Notes: generated by a model from the sequence alone, not told the origin. Counted from the first letter of the stretch, positions 53,749 through 63,408 are shown. The stretch is 64,000 nt of DNA from a bacterium (GCA_021777565.1 JAJYDJ010000002.1:1-64000); one strand, 5' to 3'. Numbers and translations: made by a program.

Positions 53749-55500
53749 ATGAAAAAATGGATTCCCATCGGTTTTGTTTTATGCCTCGTACTGATAGGGG
53801 TTGGGCAGTTTCTTATTCACTCAGTGTATTCAGATGAGCTTGATGACGTGACAAAACAGCTTAATGATCTGACCAATCAGCTTAATTCCTCTATCAATGC
53901 CACACGGCCTCTTGAGTCACAGCTCGCACAAATGCAGCAACAAATTACTGATATCAAAAACCGTGTAACGTTTATCGAACAAGATGTTGCCGCCAAGAAA
54001 GCCAACATTGCCCAAAGTGAGGCAGATATTTCTACCAAGACAGAAATTTTCAACGAGAAAGTACGAGATTATTACATCCAGACAGTCGCCAACAACCCTA
54101 TGTATCTGCTTCTTGCGTCCCACGATGCTGGGAACATTACTCAAATCCTTGCCTATCAGAAGGCAACATCCGATCAGGATAAAGCAGTGATTACTAATAT
54201 CGCTCTTTCCATTGCTGATCTCGAGCAGAAAAAAGCCGCACTGGAAGCAGAAGAGACCCGTCTGGTGAGCGTAAAAGCTGAACTCGACCAACAAAGTGCA
54301 AAGCTTGATACCGTCATCCAAGGAGCCAAAGCGTACCAGGCATCACTCTCTTCCCAGATTGCTCAACTCTCAGCCAAACAACAACAGCTCATCGCAGCCA
54401 AACTTGGCAGTTTGGGACTTCCAACCTCTGCCTACACGACCTCGGGCGGCTGTTCGAGCGATCTTACCAACGGTAAAGATCCAGGATTTTCTCCTAAATT
54501 TGGCGCGTTTTCTTTCGGTGTTCCACACCGAGTTGGTATGAGCCAATATGGTGCGAAAGGGCGAGCAGATGCTGGGCAATCAACAGAAGATATTTTGCAT
54601 GCATACTATAACGCTGACCTAAATAAGGGGTATGGCACCGGATATACCATTCATGTCGTTGGAGATAACGAATTTGGTGAACATCTGGATAACAACTGGA
54701 ATATTGAAGACTACGTAAAACACATCTATGAAATGCCAACCAACTGGAATCCTGCAGCACTGCGAGCACAAGCGGTTGCCGCACGTACCTATGCGCTTGC
54801 CTATACCAACAATGGATCAAGCACGATTTGTCCAACACAAGACTGCCAAGTAGTAAAGACCGAACTAAATTCTCAAGCATGGATTGATGCAGTGAATGCA
54901 ACAGCAGGTTGGGTGCTCACCAGTGGTGGACAACCAATCAAGGCATGGTTCTCCTCTACCGCTGGTGGCTATTTCCACTCCTCAAGTGACGTGGGCTGGT
55001 CCAGCACTTCCTATACCAAGACCGGACTTGATGCGAGTGGATCAGTTGGAAGTTTCTCTGATCTACAAAATAATGCCTATGACAAGAGCTCCCCTTGGTT
55101 TTACTGTGACTGGGGTAGTCGTTCAAGTTATTCCAATACTGCCTGGCTTAAGCCCGAAGAACTTGCCGATATTGCCAACGTTATCATGCTTGCCAAGAAC
55201 GATTCTAGTACCCAACCACATCTTGCCCAGCCCGATAAACCAAACCCCGATGGCACTGACACCTGGGATGCAGGGAGAGTGCAACAGGAGTTGAAAAATC
55301 GTGGCATCACTCCATTTACATCGGTTGATTCTGTCTCGGTTAACGCTGATTTTGGCAGTGGCACGACAACCAATGTCCAAGTCTCTGGTAATGGGATGTC
55401 ACAATCCTTCAATGGCACTGATTTTAAAAACTTCTTTAACTTGCGTGCACCATCAAACATCAACATCGTTGGACCGTTGTATAACATTGAGAAACGATGA
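53749..55500 (+). CDS. Secreted coiled-coil plus SpoIID/LytB-type wall protein
   Basis: The 583-residue protein has a signal peptide (about 1-27), a long coiled coil (about 28-210) like EnvC/CwlO-type hydrolase activators, and a SpoIID domain (about 250-440) with GVPHRVGMSQYGAKGRA, LRAQAVAARTYAL and STAGGYFHSS. SpoIID enzymes are lytic transglycosylases acting on denuded glycan. A small beta domain ends the chain. TACAAT sits 12 nt before the ATG. It is divergent from the pfkB operon. Confidence 0.87.
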   Translation: MKKWIPIGFVLCLVLIGVGQFLIHSVYSDELDDVTKQLNDLTNQLNSSINATRPLESQLAQMQQQITDIKNRVTFIEQDVAAKKANIAQSEADISTKTEIFNEKVRDYYIQTVANNPMYLLLASHDAGNITQILAYQKATSDQDKAVITNIALSIADLEQKKAALEAEETRLVSVKAELDQQSAKLDTVIQGAKAYQASLSSQIAQLSAKQQQLIAAKLGSLGLPTSAYTTSGGCSSDLTNGKDPGFSPKFGAFSFGVPHRVGMSQYGAKGRADAGQSTEDILHAYYNADLNKGYGTGYTIHVVGDNEFGEHLDNNWNIEDYVKHIYEMPTNWNPAALRAQAVAARTYALAYTNNGSSTICPTQDCQVVKTELNSQAWIDAVNATAGWVLTSGGQPIKAWFSSTAGGYFHSSSDVGWSSTSYTKTGLDASGSVGSFSDLQNNAYDKSSPWFYCDWGSRSSYSNTAWLKPEELADIANVIMLAKNDSSTQPHLAQPDKPNPDGTDTWDAGRVQQELKNRGITPFTSVDSVSVNADFGSGTTTNVQVSGNGMSQSFNGTDFKNFFNLRAPSNINIVGPLYNIEKR

Positions 55501-55563
55501 TATATCAGTCTAAATCACAGCTATTCATTGCATTCAGAGGGTGGATCAGTATACTATAGAGGC

Positions 55564-56520
55564 ATGCCTGATATCTTTGTTGCCGAACCAGAATCCAGCA
55601 ATGAACCGACACGATACGGGAGAGTAAGTGACACAGATCAGCCTGAGTCACAAACAACGACACCTTCTACCCCTGAGTATCCATCCAACCCCCTTCCCCC
55701 GACACCACCGGTATACACACCGCCGACAACACCTGTGGAACCTCCCTCATTCCAACCATTACAAACAGAACCTGCCCAACCTATGCCCGAGATCGAGGTC
55801 AATGATGTAGATACTCCATCTCCCCTCGGTGAACAATTCCATACGCCAGACATGACCCAGGGGGCGCAAGCAAATATGTCGCAAGAAAACACATTCCCTG
55901 TCATGCCAAATTACAATCTTGTGCATGAATCACACACCTCAAGTATTCCTCTTTTTACCAGTTTTTGGCAGAATCCAACAGGCGTGTATTTTGATACGCA
56001 GGGAGCACACGAGCAGATTTTGATCTTTTTAAGAAAGCATTTTATTACCAATGTTCCCTGGCTCGCCAGTGTAACTTTTTTCATCATTGCCCCATTTGGT
56101 ATCCAGTTTGCCCTGCAATATGAACATGTCAATCTAGCTCTATTTAACGTCTTCACACAGTCACAAATTCGCGTTGCGCTTACCTTCTATCTTATTCTCA
56201 TTTTTACGTATGCCTTCATTAAGTTCTTAAGCTGGTATTACAACATTTCACTTATTACTCAGGAGCGCGTTTTGGATATCGAGCTTGAAGATTTAGTAAA
56301 TAAGCGTGTCGCGGCGACAAAGATTTCTCTTGTCCAGGATATTACCTATCAGCAGTCAGGAGCCATAGGATCACTTTTGGACTTTGGCGACGTACTGATC
56401 CAGACCGCAGGTACACAAGATAACTTTATTATTAATAGCGTCCCCCGTCCAGAACTCGTTATTAAGATCGTCGAGGATATTATTGGACGAGAAAGGACAC
56501 CGTTCTCACCAGGCGTATAA
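55564..56520 (+). CDS. Membrane protein with bacterial PH domain
   Basis: The 319-residue protein has a long Pro/Thr-rich cytoplasmic N-terminus (about 1-130), two membrane helices (about 165-225) and a C-terminal PH-like domain (about 235-310; ERVLDIELEDLVNKRVAATKISLVQDITYQQSGAIGSLLDFGDVLIQTAG). TTGCAT-16-TATACT lies 8 nt before ATG 55564, which sets the start. Such YdbT/bPH_2-type proteins are membrane-associated with unclear roles. Followed closely by two further genes. Confidence 0.8.
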   Translation: MPDIFVAEPESSNEPTRYGRVSDTDQPESQTTTPSTPEYPSNPLPPTPPVYTPPTTPVEPPSFQPLQTEPAQPMPEIEVNDVDTPSPLGEQFHTPDMTQGAQANMSQENTFPVMPNYNLVHESHTSSIPLFTSFWQNPTGVYFDTQGAHEQILIFLRKHFITNVPWLASVTFFIIAPFGIQFALQYEHVNLALFNVFTQSQIRVALTFYLILIFTYAFIKFLSWYYNISLITQERVLDIELEDLVNKRVAATKISLVQDITYQQSGAIGSLLDFGDVLIQTAGTQDNFIINSVPRPELVIKIVEDIIGRERTPFSPGV

Positions 56521-56524
56521 CTCT

Positions 56525-56770
56525 ATGCAAAATGTCTTTGCCATCATTGCAAATTTGAATGCACTCTTGCAGCCAAATACAATTTTTAAAGGAATTTTTC
56601 TTTTCCTTATTCTGTGCCATCTTATCTTTATGATCGTCGTCTTAGGTCAGGTTCGCGCTATGGAAAAAATCATTACCCAGCCACTTTCTTCTGCGGTACT
56701 CGGATTTGTCTGTCTCCTTTTGATTGCCAGTAGCATTGGACTTTTCGCGGTTACATTACACTTGCCCTAA
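56525..56770 (+). CDS. Small two-helix membrane protein (81 aa)
   Basis: The 81-residue protein has a helix at about 23-43 and another at about 56-78 with a short RAMEKII loop. It lies 4 nt after the PH-domain gene and its stop overlaps the next ATG by one base, so it belongs to a three-gene operon. I do not recognise the family. Confidence 0.7.
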   Translation: MQNVFAIIANLNALLQPNTIFKGIFLFLILCHLIFMIVVLGQVRAMEKIITQPLSSAVLGFVCLLLIASSIGLFAVTLHLP

Positions 56771-58515
56771 TGTATACCAATTATCATATTGATTTTACTG
56801 GAATTACGGGACTGCCTGATGAAACGACCTGGACACAGGTATACCATGCGGGCAATTTAAGCGTGCTCATTGTCCTTCAGGAGAAAAAACCCGATGAAGA
56901 AGATAGGACAAAACTTGCAAAGAAGGGTCAGCATATCCTCCACTCACTTGAGGCTGAATTTTTTTCATTACAGACAAAAACACTATCAACTATTAAAAAA
57001 ATAATTGAAGAACTCATAGAAGACAACAAAGACTTGCTTTCCTCCTGTGCTATCAGTGTCACCTCAGAGCACATGTATATCTACACCTATGGGCAAGCAA
57101 GTATCCTCCTTTCACGAGGAGGGCACGCTGGCAAAATCATGGGTCCAAGTGAAGAACTCGTCGCGCTTGAGGGGAAAAGAGAACCAGGCGATCAGCTCCT
57201 GTTGGTCACTCAGGCACTTCTTGAAGCCATTCCTGCAAAAGATTTATTAGAAGGACTGACCCTTTCTCCTGATGAGTTCCATGAGACGTATATGGCACGT
57301 ATTCACGAGGCTCAAGATCCACACCTTGCCTGTGCTCGTATTGATGTGCTCCCTGAACCAGAAGAAGAAAATGCCTTTGAACAAACTCCAGACGAGACAT
57401 CTGAGGAAACTCCTGAGATAGATGAACCAATACAGGAAGCAAAACAGGCACCAGAAGAGAAAGAGGAAGAGGAAACACCACCTGCCCCGCCAATAAAGCT
57501 CTCTGAAGCCACAGAAAGACGACGAGAGAGAAGTGAGTCATTCGGGCAACGTTTCCCCCACCGCAAGAGACTTCTCTGGACCATCACTCTTCTTATCGCG
57601 ATTACCTTTATTGTCAGTATTATTCTGTATATGAGAAATTCTCAGGAGCGTAAAATTCATGATCTTTTCCAAACATCTGTTATCCCTCTTGAGAAAACCA
57701 TTACTGATGCACAGGCAATTGAGTCTATTAACCCCACACAAGCACAACAACAACTCAGTGATGCCAAGGGACAATTAGAGAAACTCCTTCCTCAATTCCC
57801 AACAAATTCTAGTGAATACAAACAAATACAAGACCTGCTCAACAAGCTTCAAAGTGGTGCACAGAATGCAACGACCCTCCCACTCGCCTCCTCACCCAGT
57901 CCCCTCCTTCAGGCATGGATCGCCCATCCAGACACGACCGCCGGATTTGAAGATACGAAAGACTTTTATCTCGCCAATACAACCAATGTGACACGAACCC
58001 AGAAAAGCACATCAACAAGTGACACCATGCTTTCCAACAAGTCATATTGGGACAGCGCAAAGTCAGTCGTTATTTATAGTGGGAATATTTACCTGCTCAG
58101 CACTCAGGATGTGCTCAAATTTGTCCCAAGTGGCAGTGGCTACAGCAAGTCTTCCTACTTTGCCCAGACAACCGATGTAAGTCAGGCAACAAGCATTGCA
58201 GTTGATCAAAACATGTGGGTTGGGATGCATGATGGCTCAATCGCAAAGTATAACCGAGGGAAAATACAAACATTTACCCTTAGCTCATCTATGGGTAAAC
58301 CCCAAACCATCTCCTATCTTTTTACCACACCAGATAGTGATTCACTCTTTGCCATCGACACAACCCAGTCGCTTCTGTATGTCATAAATAAATCTGGAAG
58401 TGTGACCAAAACTATTCCTGTAGCCCCTGGTATTCAGGCAGCCACTCTTTTACCAGATGCCTCTGCGATCCAGGTTGTGATTGGTGGAAAGATCTATCAA
58501 GTAGCACTTCAATAA
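56770..58515 (+). CDS. Membrane protein with PP2C-like N-terminal and propeller-like C-terminal part
   Basis: The 581-residue protein has a cytoplasmic domain (about 1-200) that resembles a degenerate PP2C phosphatase (VTSEHMYIYTYGQASILLSRGG ... GDQLLLVTQALLEAI) without the metal Asp set, an acidic Pro/Glu linker, a membrane helix (about 271-293), a coiled coil, and a C-terminal beta-repeat domain (about 385-581). It may be a sensor that reads outside signals and recruits partners inside. Its end overlaps the convergent gene by 7 nt. Confidence 0.65.
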   Translation: MYTNYHIDFTGITGLPDETTWTQVYHAGNLSVLIVLQEKKPDEEDRTKLAKKGQHILHSLEAEFFSLQTKTLSTIKKIIEELIEDNKDLLSSCAISVTSEHMYIYTYGQASILLSRGGHAGKIMGPSEELVALEGKREPGDQLLLVTQALLEAIPAKDLLEGLTLSPDEFHETYMARIHEAQDPHLACARIDVLPEPEEENAFEQTPDETSEETPEIDEPIQEAKQAPEEKEEEETPPAPPIKLSEATERRRERSESFGQRFPHRKRLLWTITLLIAITFIVSIILYMRNSQERKIHDLFQTSVIPLEKTITDAQAIESINPTQAQQQLSDAKGQLEKLLPQFPTNSSEYKQIQDLLNKLQSGAQNATTLPLASSPSPLLQAWIAHPDTTAGFEDTKDFYLANTTNVTRTQKSTSTSDTMLSNKSYWDSAKSVVIYSGNIYLLSTQDVLKFVPSGSGYSKSSYFAQTTDVSQATSIAVDQNMWVGMHDGSIAKYNRGKIQTFTLSSSMGKPQTISYLFTTPDSDSLFAIDTTQSLLYVINKSGSVTKTIPVAPGIQAATLLPDASAIQVVIGGKIYQVALQ

Positions 58516-59963
58516 CGCTGATAAATAGTCCCTACTTCTCCTGAGAAGATAGGATGAAACCCTGCTTTCAGTGCCGCCTTACTCAAAGAGAATGAGGATT
58601 GGTCTGTTGGCATAAGCCATTTTAAGAATGCAGGTAGCTTTCTGGATTTTGTATCAGTTTTCTCTTTTGGTAACAGAAGTGTCGTGATATTGTATTCCTT
58701 GGCAACTTTCGTAAAAGACAGTTTTCCCATGCCAAGAGCCAGATAATCTCCAAAGGCATACGAACTCTCCCCTGCTATATTCTGGCGCCAACTAGGCATA
58801 CGCCCATCAATAAATTCCTTTTCATTTGGAAGTTGCCAGATAACATACCCACCCCAGTTATATAAGGTGAACAGGTGGCCATAGAATGGATGCGACTTCA
58901 AATAAGCAACTTCCTGTACTGGATACATTCTCTCCTGTCGCATGTCCCTGACTGCCATAAGAGTAATGCCCATTTGGACAAGACAGCAAAGTGCAATACC
59001 GCCAATGACAAACCGATTCGCAATGCGTAGTCTCACCAGCTGTTCTTTGTCCAAACTTGCAACCAGCGCTTCACACAACATTCCCATATACACTGTTGCA
59101 AAGACAAACCACAGCACAATATTTCGCATGCTAGAAAGAGCCATGAGTGATAAAAGAAAAAAGAATGCATGAGAGACAATCCCCACTTTTCTCCAAAACA
59201 GGAGCAAGATGCCAATGATGACTCCAAACCCAAGCCACAGAGAGAACAAATCAAAGGCAAAGATTGATGGTTGCCACTCGATGATGTATTGGCGAAGTGC
59301 CCGATCACTCATAGATGACCACACTTCTTGCCACAGATGATACCCATATGGATTTACAAACGTTACCAGAATACTCAATAAAAAAATACTAAGATGATAC
59401 ACCGGCAGTCTTCTCTTCTCTATCCACATCCCAACGGTATACATTCCGAGAGCAGCTAGCCCTATAGGGAATCCTCCATGCACGTTAGCCCACAGGAGAA
59501 AAAGGAGTGGGAATACCCCAAAAAACTTCTTTTTAGAGAGCATCCACAAGGTAAAAGCAAAGAAAAACCATGTGAGTATTTGTGGTCTGACACCGACAAA
59601 GACAAGCATGGTTGTTCCACTCAGGATTAACAGTCCAATCCCGTACTGGCATACCCGTTTTGAAAGTGTCAGATACCCTAAAACCAAACTCCCAACGGTA
59701 ATGGCAGCAACGATCGCTGATAACCCAACAAGCCCAAAAATAGGGAACGTTAATGCAATAAACACATCAGTCAGCCATTCATGGTCGACCGCATGAAAAC
59801 TTGGCATGGTATAGGAGAACGGATCAGTTTTCGGGATGCCATGTGCGAGGATCAACTGTCCCATTTTTAGATGCCACCCAAAATCTGGATCAAGTACCAC
59901 CGCCCCACGTATCCAAAATACGAGGAAAAATATAGTACAAATAAGAATAAGTAGTTTTTTCAT
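58509..59963 (-). CDS. Polytopic membrane protein, probable GT-C-like envelope enzyme (484 aa)
   Basis: About ten membrane helices. The first outside loop holds DPDFGWHLKMGQLILAHGIPKTDPFSY and DHEWLTDVFIA, acidic-loop motifs common in GT-C-type glycosyltransferases of CPR and in related unassigned families. A C-terminal outside domain contains EFIDGRMPSW. The likely donor is a polyprenyl-phosphate sugar. It overlaps the upstream gene by 4 nt (ATGA). Confidence 0.7.
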   Translation of the reverse strand: MKKLLILICTIFFLVFWIRGAVVLDPDFGWHLKMGQLILAHGIPKTDPFSYTMPSFHAVDHEWLTDVFIALTFPIFGLVGLSAIVAAITVGSLVLGYLTLSKRVCQYGIGLLILSGTTMLVFVGVRPQILTWFFFAFTLWMLSKKKFFGVFPLLFLLWANVHGGFPIGLAALGMYTVGMWIEKRRLPVYHLSIFLLSILVTFVNPYGYHLWQEVWSSMSDRALRQYIIEWQPSIFAFDLFSLWLGFGVIIGILLLFWRKVGIVSHAFFFLLSLMALSSMRNIVLWFVFATVYMGMLCEALVASLDKEQLVRLRIANRFVIGGIALCCLVQMGITLMAVRDMRQERMYPVQEVAYLKSHPFYGHLFTLYNWGGYVIWQLPNEKEFIDGRMPSWRQNIAGESSYAFGDYLALGMGKLSFTKVAKEYNITTLLLPKEKTDTKSRKLPAFLKWLMPTDQSSFSLSKAALKAGFHPIFSGEVGTIYQRY

Positions 59964-61132
59964 CCGATCCACCACCAATTAATAAACAGTAAAGACACGA
60001 TACCTAAAAAGAGGCCTGAGAACAAGAGTGTGAGCACATATTTCCATCCAGTAAGTTTTTGACACGCTACACCAATGAGTGGGAAGAGGGCGAGACTATA
60101 GCGCATGTATGACATCGTATCCGAGACCATCAGTGGCGTTGCCCACAGTATTAGCGTGGTAAGACCCAAAGGCTCGGGCAAATTTTTCCACCAGACAAGA
60201 AGACCAATCAGTCCAACAAGTCCAACCAGCGTGTCCAGTTGAGAGAAATGGAAGGAGTGAAGAGGAAGTGCAAAAAAGACACTGATGCTTGTCAAAAATG
60301 GAAGAAATGGGAACATCCCATATGCCCAGCCAAATTGCCTCACATGCAAGAAAAAAAGCATGTCCCCTGTTTGATACCAGTTAAAAAGAACCCACAGAAC
60401 AAGTGGAATGAGGGCAATGCTAAACAGAAGCAGTATCTGCGTTCTTTTCAATCCATTTTTATATGCCCAATAGACGAGCACCACAAGGAGAAGCCAACTT
60501 GTCCCGCTCACGATATTGGCACAGGCTAAAAACAGGGCTGCCAGATACAATCTTTTTTTTGTGAGAAAGTAGCTAAACCAGACCAGAAGAAGAAGCCGCA
60601 AGCTATCAGAATACGGTGCATAGAGAAAAATACTGATCGGAAGTAGGAAAAAGAGCCAGGTTGCCCTCTGCCCTACCTTTTGACCAAACCAAGAAAGGAA
60701 GGCAAACCGAAGACTTAGAAACGTCAAAAGGGCAAGCGAGAGGGTCGTGACAAAAGCGGCAACTGGCAATGGGTGTATCACCAGTGTGGCTGCTTTCAAA
60801 ACAAGTGGGTACAAAGGGAAAAAGGCATAGGTAACTGCCTGCATCTGAGCCCTATTTTGAAAATCTGGTGAGGCTGGATGTGTAGGATATCCTCCGGCAG
60901 CAATGCGCATATACCACTGCACGTCATATTGGTCGAGTGAGTCAACAAGGCTAAAGTGATGGCCACTCATGCGTGGATCAGCCATAAAATGATGGGCATT
61001 GAATACGTAATTTAGCGTGTGAAAGGGTACGCGTGCATGGGCAAGCTGCATCCAGCCATACAAAAGGCACAAAATGAGGCTAAAAATTCCAGTAGCAATG
61101 AGTGTCGATCGTGAGAAAAGGTATCTATACAT
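59960..61132 (-). CDS. PIG-V/GPI-mannosyltransferase-like membrane protein (390 aa)
   Basis: About nine membrane helices; the first outside loop has DQYDVQWYMRIAAGGYP, the acidic-aromatic motif of PIG-V-type mannosyltransferases (GT-C fold), and FFPLYPLVLKAA follows. It would transfer a mannosyl-type residue from a lipid carrier to a surface glycan. ATG 61132 follows the family start (YRYLFSRSTLIATG). Coupled to the next gene by a 4-nt overlap. Confidence 0.8.
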   Translation of the reverse strand: MYRYLFSRSTLIATGIFSLILCLLYGWMQLAHARVPFHTLNYVFNAHHFMADPRMSGHHFSLVDSLDQYDVQWYMRIAAGGYPTHPASPDFQNRAQMQAVTYAFFPLYPLVLKAATLVIHPLPVAAFVTTLSLALLTFLSLRFAFLSWFGQKVGQRATWLFFLLPISIFLYAPYSDSLRLLLLVWFSYFLTKKRLYLAALFLACANIVSGTSWLLLVVLVYWAYKNGLKRTQILLLFSIALIPLVLWVLFNWYQTGDMLFFLHVRQFGWAYGMFPFLPFLTSISVFFALPLHSFHFSQLDTLVGLVGLIGLLVWWKNLPEPLGLTTLILWATPLMVSDTMSYMRYSLALFPLIGVACQKLTGWKYVLTLLFSGLFLGIVSLLFINWWWIG

Positions 61133-61180
61133 GCAAAAAACTTGTTTCTTTGGGCTACTTTCATTATCATAAGCATGAGT

Positions 61181-61618
61181 ATGACAATACGCAACAAACA
61201 CGCACAAGGCGACTATGCTATTGGAGACACCTTTGAGGCTGGCATTAGCCTCACAGGAGCCGAGGTCAAGGCTATTCGCACCGGACATGCCGATATTACG
61301 GGGAGTTTTGTGCGCATTCTTGGCGGTGAAGCCTATTTGGTAGGCTCAAAAGTGTATCCGTACAAGTACGCTCGTCCCGAGATGTTCCAGGAGGCACGCT
61401 CAAGAAAGCTCCTGTTGCACAAGGCTGAGCTCATCTCTTTGAAGTCAAAAATGGAGGGGCAGCATTTGACATTGGTCCCTCTTTCACTATATACTAAAGG
61501 CCGAATCATCAAGCTTTCTGTAGGCTTAGGTAAGGGTAAAAAGCAGTTTGACAAGCGCAAAGAATTGAGACAAAAATCGATCAATAGAGATATTGAGCGA
61601 GCACTTACTGGCAAGTAA
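61181..61618 (+). CDS. smpB: SsrA-binding protein SmpB
   Basis: The 145-residue protein shows NKHAQGDYAIGDTFEAGISLTGAEVKAIR, SFVRILGGEAYLVGSKVYPY and the basic C-terminal tail (GKGKKQFDKRKELRQKSINRDIERAL) that binds tmRNA and the decoding centre. It rescues stalled ribosomes with tmRNA, encoded next. TTGTTT-17-TATCAT lies just upstream; ATG 61175 is the other possible start. Confidence 0.95.
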   Translation: MTIRNKHAQGDYAIGDTFEAGISLTGAEVKAIRTGHADITGSFVRILGGEAYLVGSKVYPYKYARPEMFQEARSRKLLLHKAELISLKSKMEGQHLTLVPLSLYTKGRIIKLSVGLGKGKKQFDKRKELRQKSINRDIERALTGK

Positions 61619-61660
61619 TCAGCCTTCGCAGTAAGATATCTTGAAAAGGGATATTTTTCT

Positions 61661-62077
61661 GGGGATGCATTGATTCGACAAGATCGCACGTTAACAAATC
61701 GCAAGCCGACTTTGAGTACCAGTCGTAAAACAGATTCAACAATTAAATGCTGACGGAATAATCAGCAAGGTGCGTCAAGCCACTACGCAAGTATTGGCAG
61801 ACATGGGCAACGTTGTTGCTCCATCTTATCAAAGAGCTTATCTCTTTGCATAAGGCACTGTCCTTACTCTTTTTCTCGGTGAAGAGTTTGGGCTAAAACA
61901 CAGCTGAGAGAACGAGTTTTTACTGCGGTAAACGGTAGAAATTAGCTTTTATTTATCTAGTCTATGTTTTTCCTGTTGATGGGAACAGAAGATAGGCGAA
62001 TTTTTTATACATCAACTACGCTTGTAGACGTTTGTTTTCCTGTATTTTGGACTGGGGCTCGTTACCCCACATCTCCA
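61661..62077 (+). ncRNA. ssrA: tmRNA (ssrA) with an unusually long tag
   Basis: The ends form the tRNA-like part: GGGGATG (61661) pairs with CATCTCC (62070-62076), and ATTCGAC near 61671 and TTTTGGACTGGGG near the 3' end match tmRNA consensus. A pseudoknot CGACT/AGTCG with TTGAGT/ATTCAA corresponds to PK1. The frame after it is ADGIISKVRQATTQ ... QRAYLFA, 34 codons from GCT 61749 to TAA 61851-61853. The hydrophobic end YLFA fits a degradation tag. CCA is not encoded. It abuts comF tail-to-tail. Confidence 0.88.
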
Positions 62078-62079
62078 CA

Positions 62080-62772
62080 CTATTCGTCTTGCTCTCTGGC
62101 AAGACATAAGCCATATACCCTTCTTACACCATTGTGTTTGAGTATTCTTGCAGCTTCCATGAGTGTAGACCCTGTGGTGAGCACGTCATCCACTAGAAAA
62201 ACAATCGATTTTTCAACATTAGAAGTTAACACAAATGCATCTCGCATATTACTCTTTCTCTCTAACGGTGAAAGCCCAAATTGTGCCTTCGTGTTTTTCT
62301 GTCGTATCAAACAGTTTGAGACAGGCATATGTACCAATTCCCCAAGTTTTTGGGCAAGCAGACGTGACTGATTATATCCTCTCACGCGTTCTCTCCTGCG
62401 ATGCAGTGGTATTGGTATCAATACCCCTTCCCCACGACTCAGCAGTTCCCCTACAATTTCCTTTTGAATAAGACTTTCATACATGAGCGTAGAAAGAAAT
62501 CCTGCCATATGAGAAAGATATGGCTCATATTTAAATTGATATAAAAGCGTATTAATGATGTGTTTATATGAAAGTGCGCAAAAAACGCCATCTAGTGAGT
62601 ATCGATTCTGACATGCGGGATGCGTAAGGCCATCTAGCGATGGTTTATTGCAGACACAGCAAAGATGTTTGACATCAAATGAGAGTTTTGCAAAACATCG
62701 TGTACACAGATACTCTCCCCATCTTTGACAGATCACACAATACGTTGGAAAAAGAAGATCGATAAGACCCAC
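62080..62772 (-). CDS. comF: ComF family phosphoribosyltransferase-like protein
   Basis: The 230-residue protein has an N-terminal zinc ribbon (CVICQRWGEYLCTRCF ... CCVCNKP) and a type I PRTase fold with the PRPP loop VFLVDDVLTTGSTL (about 190-203) plus the ComF motif RERVRGYNQSRLLAQ. ComF supports DNA uptake in competent bacteria; in CPR it may go with pilus-based DNA import. TAGACT lies 6 nt before GTG 62772, so the mRNA is leaderless. Confidence 0.88.
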   Translation of the reverse strand: MGLIDLLFPTYCVICQRWGEYLCTRCFAKLSFDVKHLCCVCNKPSLDGLTHPACQNRYSLDGVFCALSYKHIINTLLYQFKYEPYLSHMAGFLSTLMYESLIQKEIVGELLSRGEGVLIPIPLHRRRERVRGYNQSRLLAQKLGELVHMPVSNCLIRQKNTKAQFGLSPLERKSNMRDAFVLTSNVEKSIVFLVDDVLTTGSTLMEAARILKHNGVRRVYGLCLAREQDE

Positions 62773-62808
62773 AAATCCAGTCTATCAATCTGATATAATC
62801 CTTCTCAA

Positions 62809-62894
62809 GGAGGAGTCGCATAGAGGCCCATTGCGGAGGTTTGCTAAATCTCTGAGCCGCAAGGCTCGCGCAGGTTCGAATCCTGTCTCCTCCG
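62809..62894 (+). tRNA. tRNA-Ser (anticodon GCT)
   Basis: 86 nt with acceptor GGAGGAG/CTCCTCC, discriminator G, anticodon stem GAGGT/ATCTC, loop TTGCTAA and a long variable arm (GAGCC-gcaa-GGCTC). TATAAT at 62794-62799 is just upstream. CCA is not encoded. Confidence 0.93.
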
Positions 62895-62900
62895 CCTTTG

Positions 62901-62964
62901 TTCGCCGAAGCTCTGCTTGCAGAGCGAAGGAGAATTTCGGCTCACTTCGGCGGACACAGTCCGC
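62901..62964 (+). repeat. Nested inverted repeats before the GIY-YIG remnant
   Basis: TTCGCCGAAG (62901-62910) and CTTCGGCGGA (62945-62954) form an outer inverted repeat. Inside are the perfect hairpin GCTCTGC-tt-GCAGAGC (62910-62925) and, after it, GCGGAC-aca-GTCCGC (62950-62964). They lie between a tRNA 3' end and the GIY-YIG start codon. Confidence 0.6.
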
Positions 62965-62967
62965 TAC

Positions 62968-63207
62968 ATGTTTTATTACGTTTACATACTTAAATGTTCT
63001 GACGGGAATCCATATACTGGATGTACAAATAACCTAAAAGATCGTATCCATAGGCATGAGTTAGGTTATGTCCCTGCTACTAAGACAAGATTACCAGTAG
63101 TCCTTACTACCTATTTTGCATTTTCTGATAAATAAAAAGCTTATCAATTTGAATCATACTTAAAATCGGGTTCTGGACGTGCCTTTCTCAAAAAACATAT
63201 CTTTTAG
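62968..63207 (+). pseudogene. GIY-YIG nuclease-type gene interrupted by a stop codon
   Basis: ATG 62968 begins FYYVYILKCSDGNPYTGCTNNLKDRIHRH, the GIY-YIG core with Arg, of the small UPF0213/YhbQ type. An in-frame TAA at 63133-63135 ends it after FSDK. The same frame continues with the missing family C-terminus (KAYQFESYLKSGSGRAFLKKH) to TAG at 63205-63207. Total length without the stop, 79 aa, is normal. It is therefore a recent nonsense pseudogene, or possibly translated by read-through. Confidence 0.8.
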
Positions 63208-63254
63208 TTTTGTCTTCTCAAACAGCGCTATTTCACGTATAATTGGGGTACTTA

Positions 63255-63266
63255 CGGAGAGGTCGC
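63255..63266 (+). repeat. Partial copy of a tRNA-Ser 5' end
   Basis: CGGAGAGGTCGC at 63255-63266 recurs at 63298-63309, the first bases of the following tRNA-Ser. It lies about 12 nt after the -10 TATAAT (63235-63240 region), near the probable transcription start. Confidence 0.5.
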
Positions 63267-63298
63267 CCCATAAAGGGACTACGCTCCTCGTTAAACTC

Positions 63299-63386
<88 letters not shown>

Positions 63387-63408
63387 CAGGGAATTATTTT
63401 TTGTGAAG

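Noticed and set aside
61715..61780. Short tmRNA tag frames (for example RKTDSTIKC) and a 42-codon tag starting at GTA
   Set aside because: GTCGTAAAA belongs to the PK1 pseudoknot, so the resume codon must be downstream; the short frames start inside PK1.
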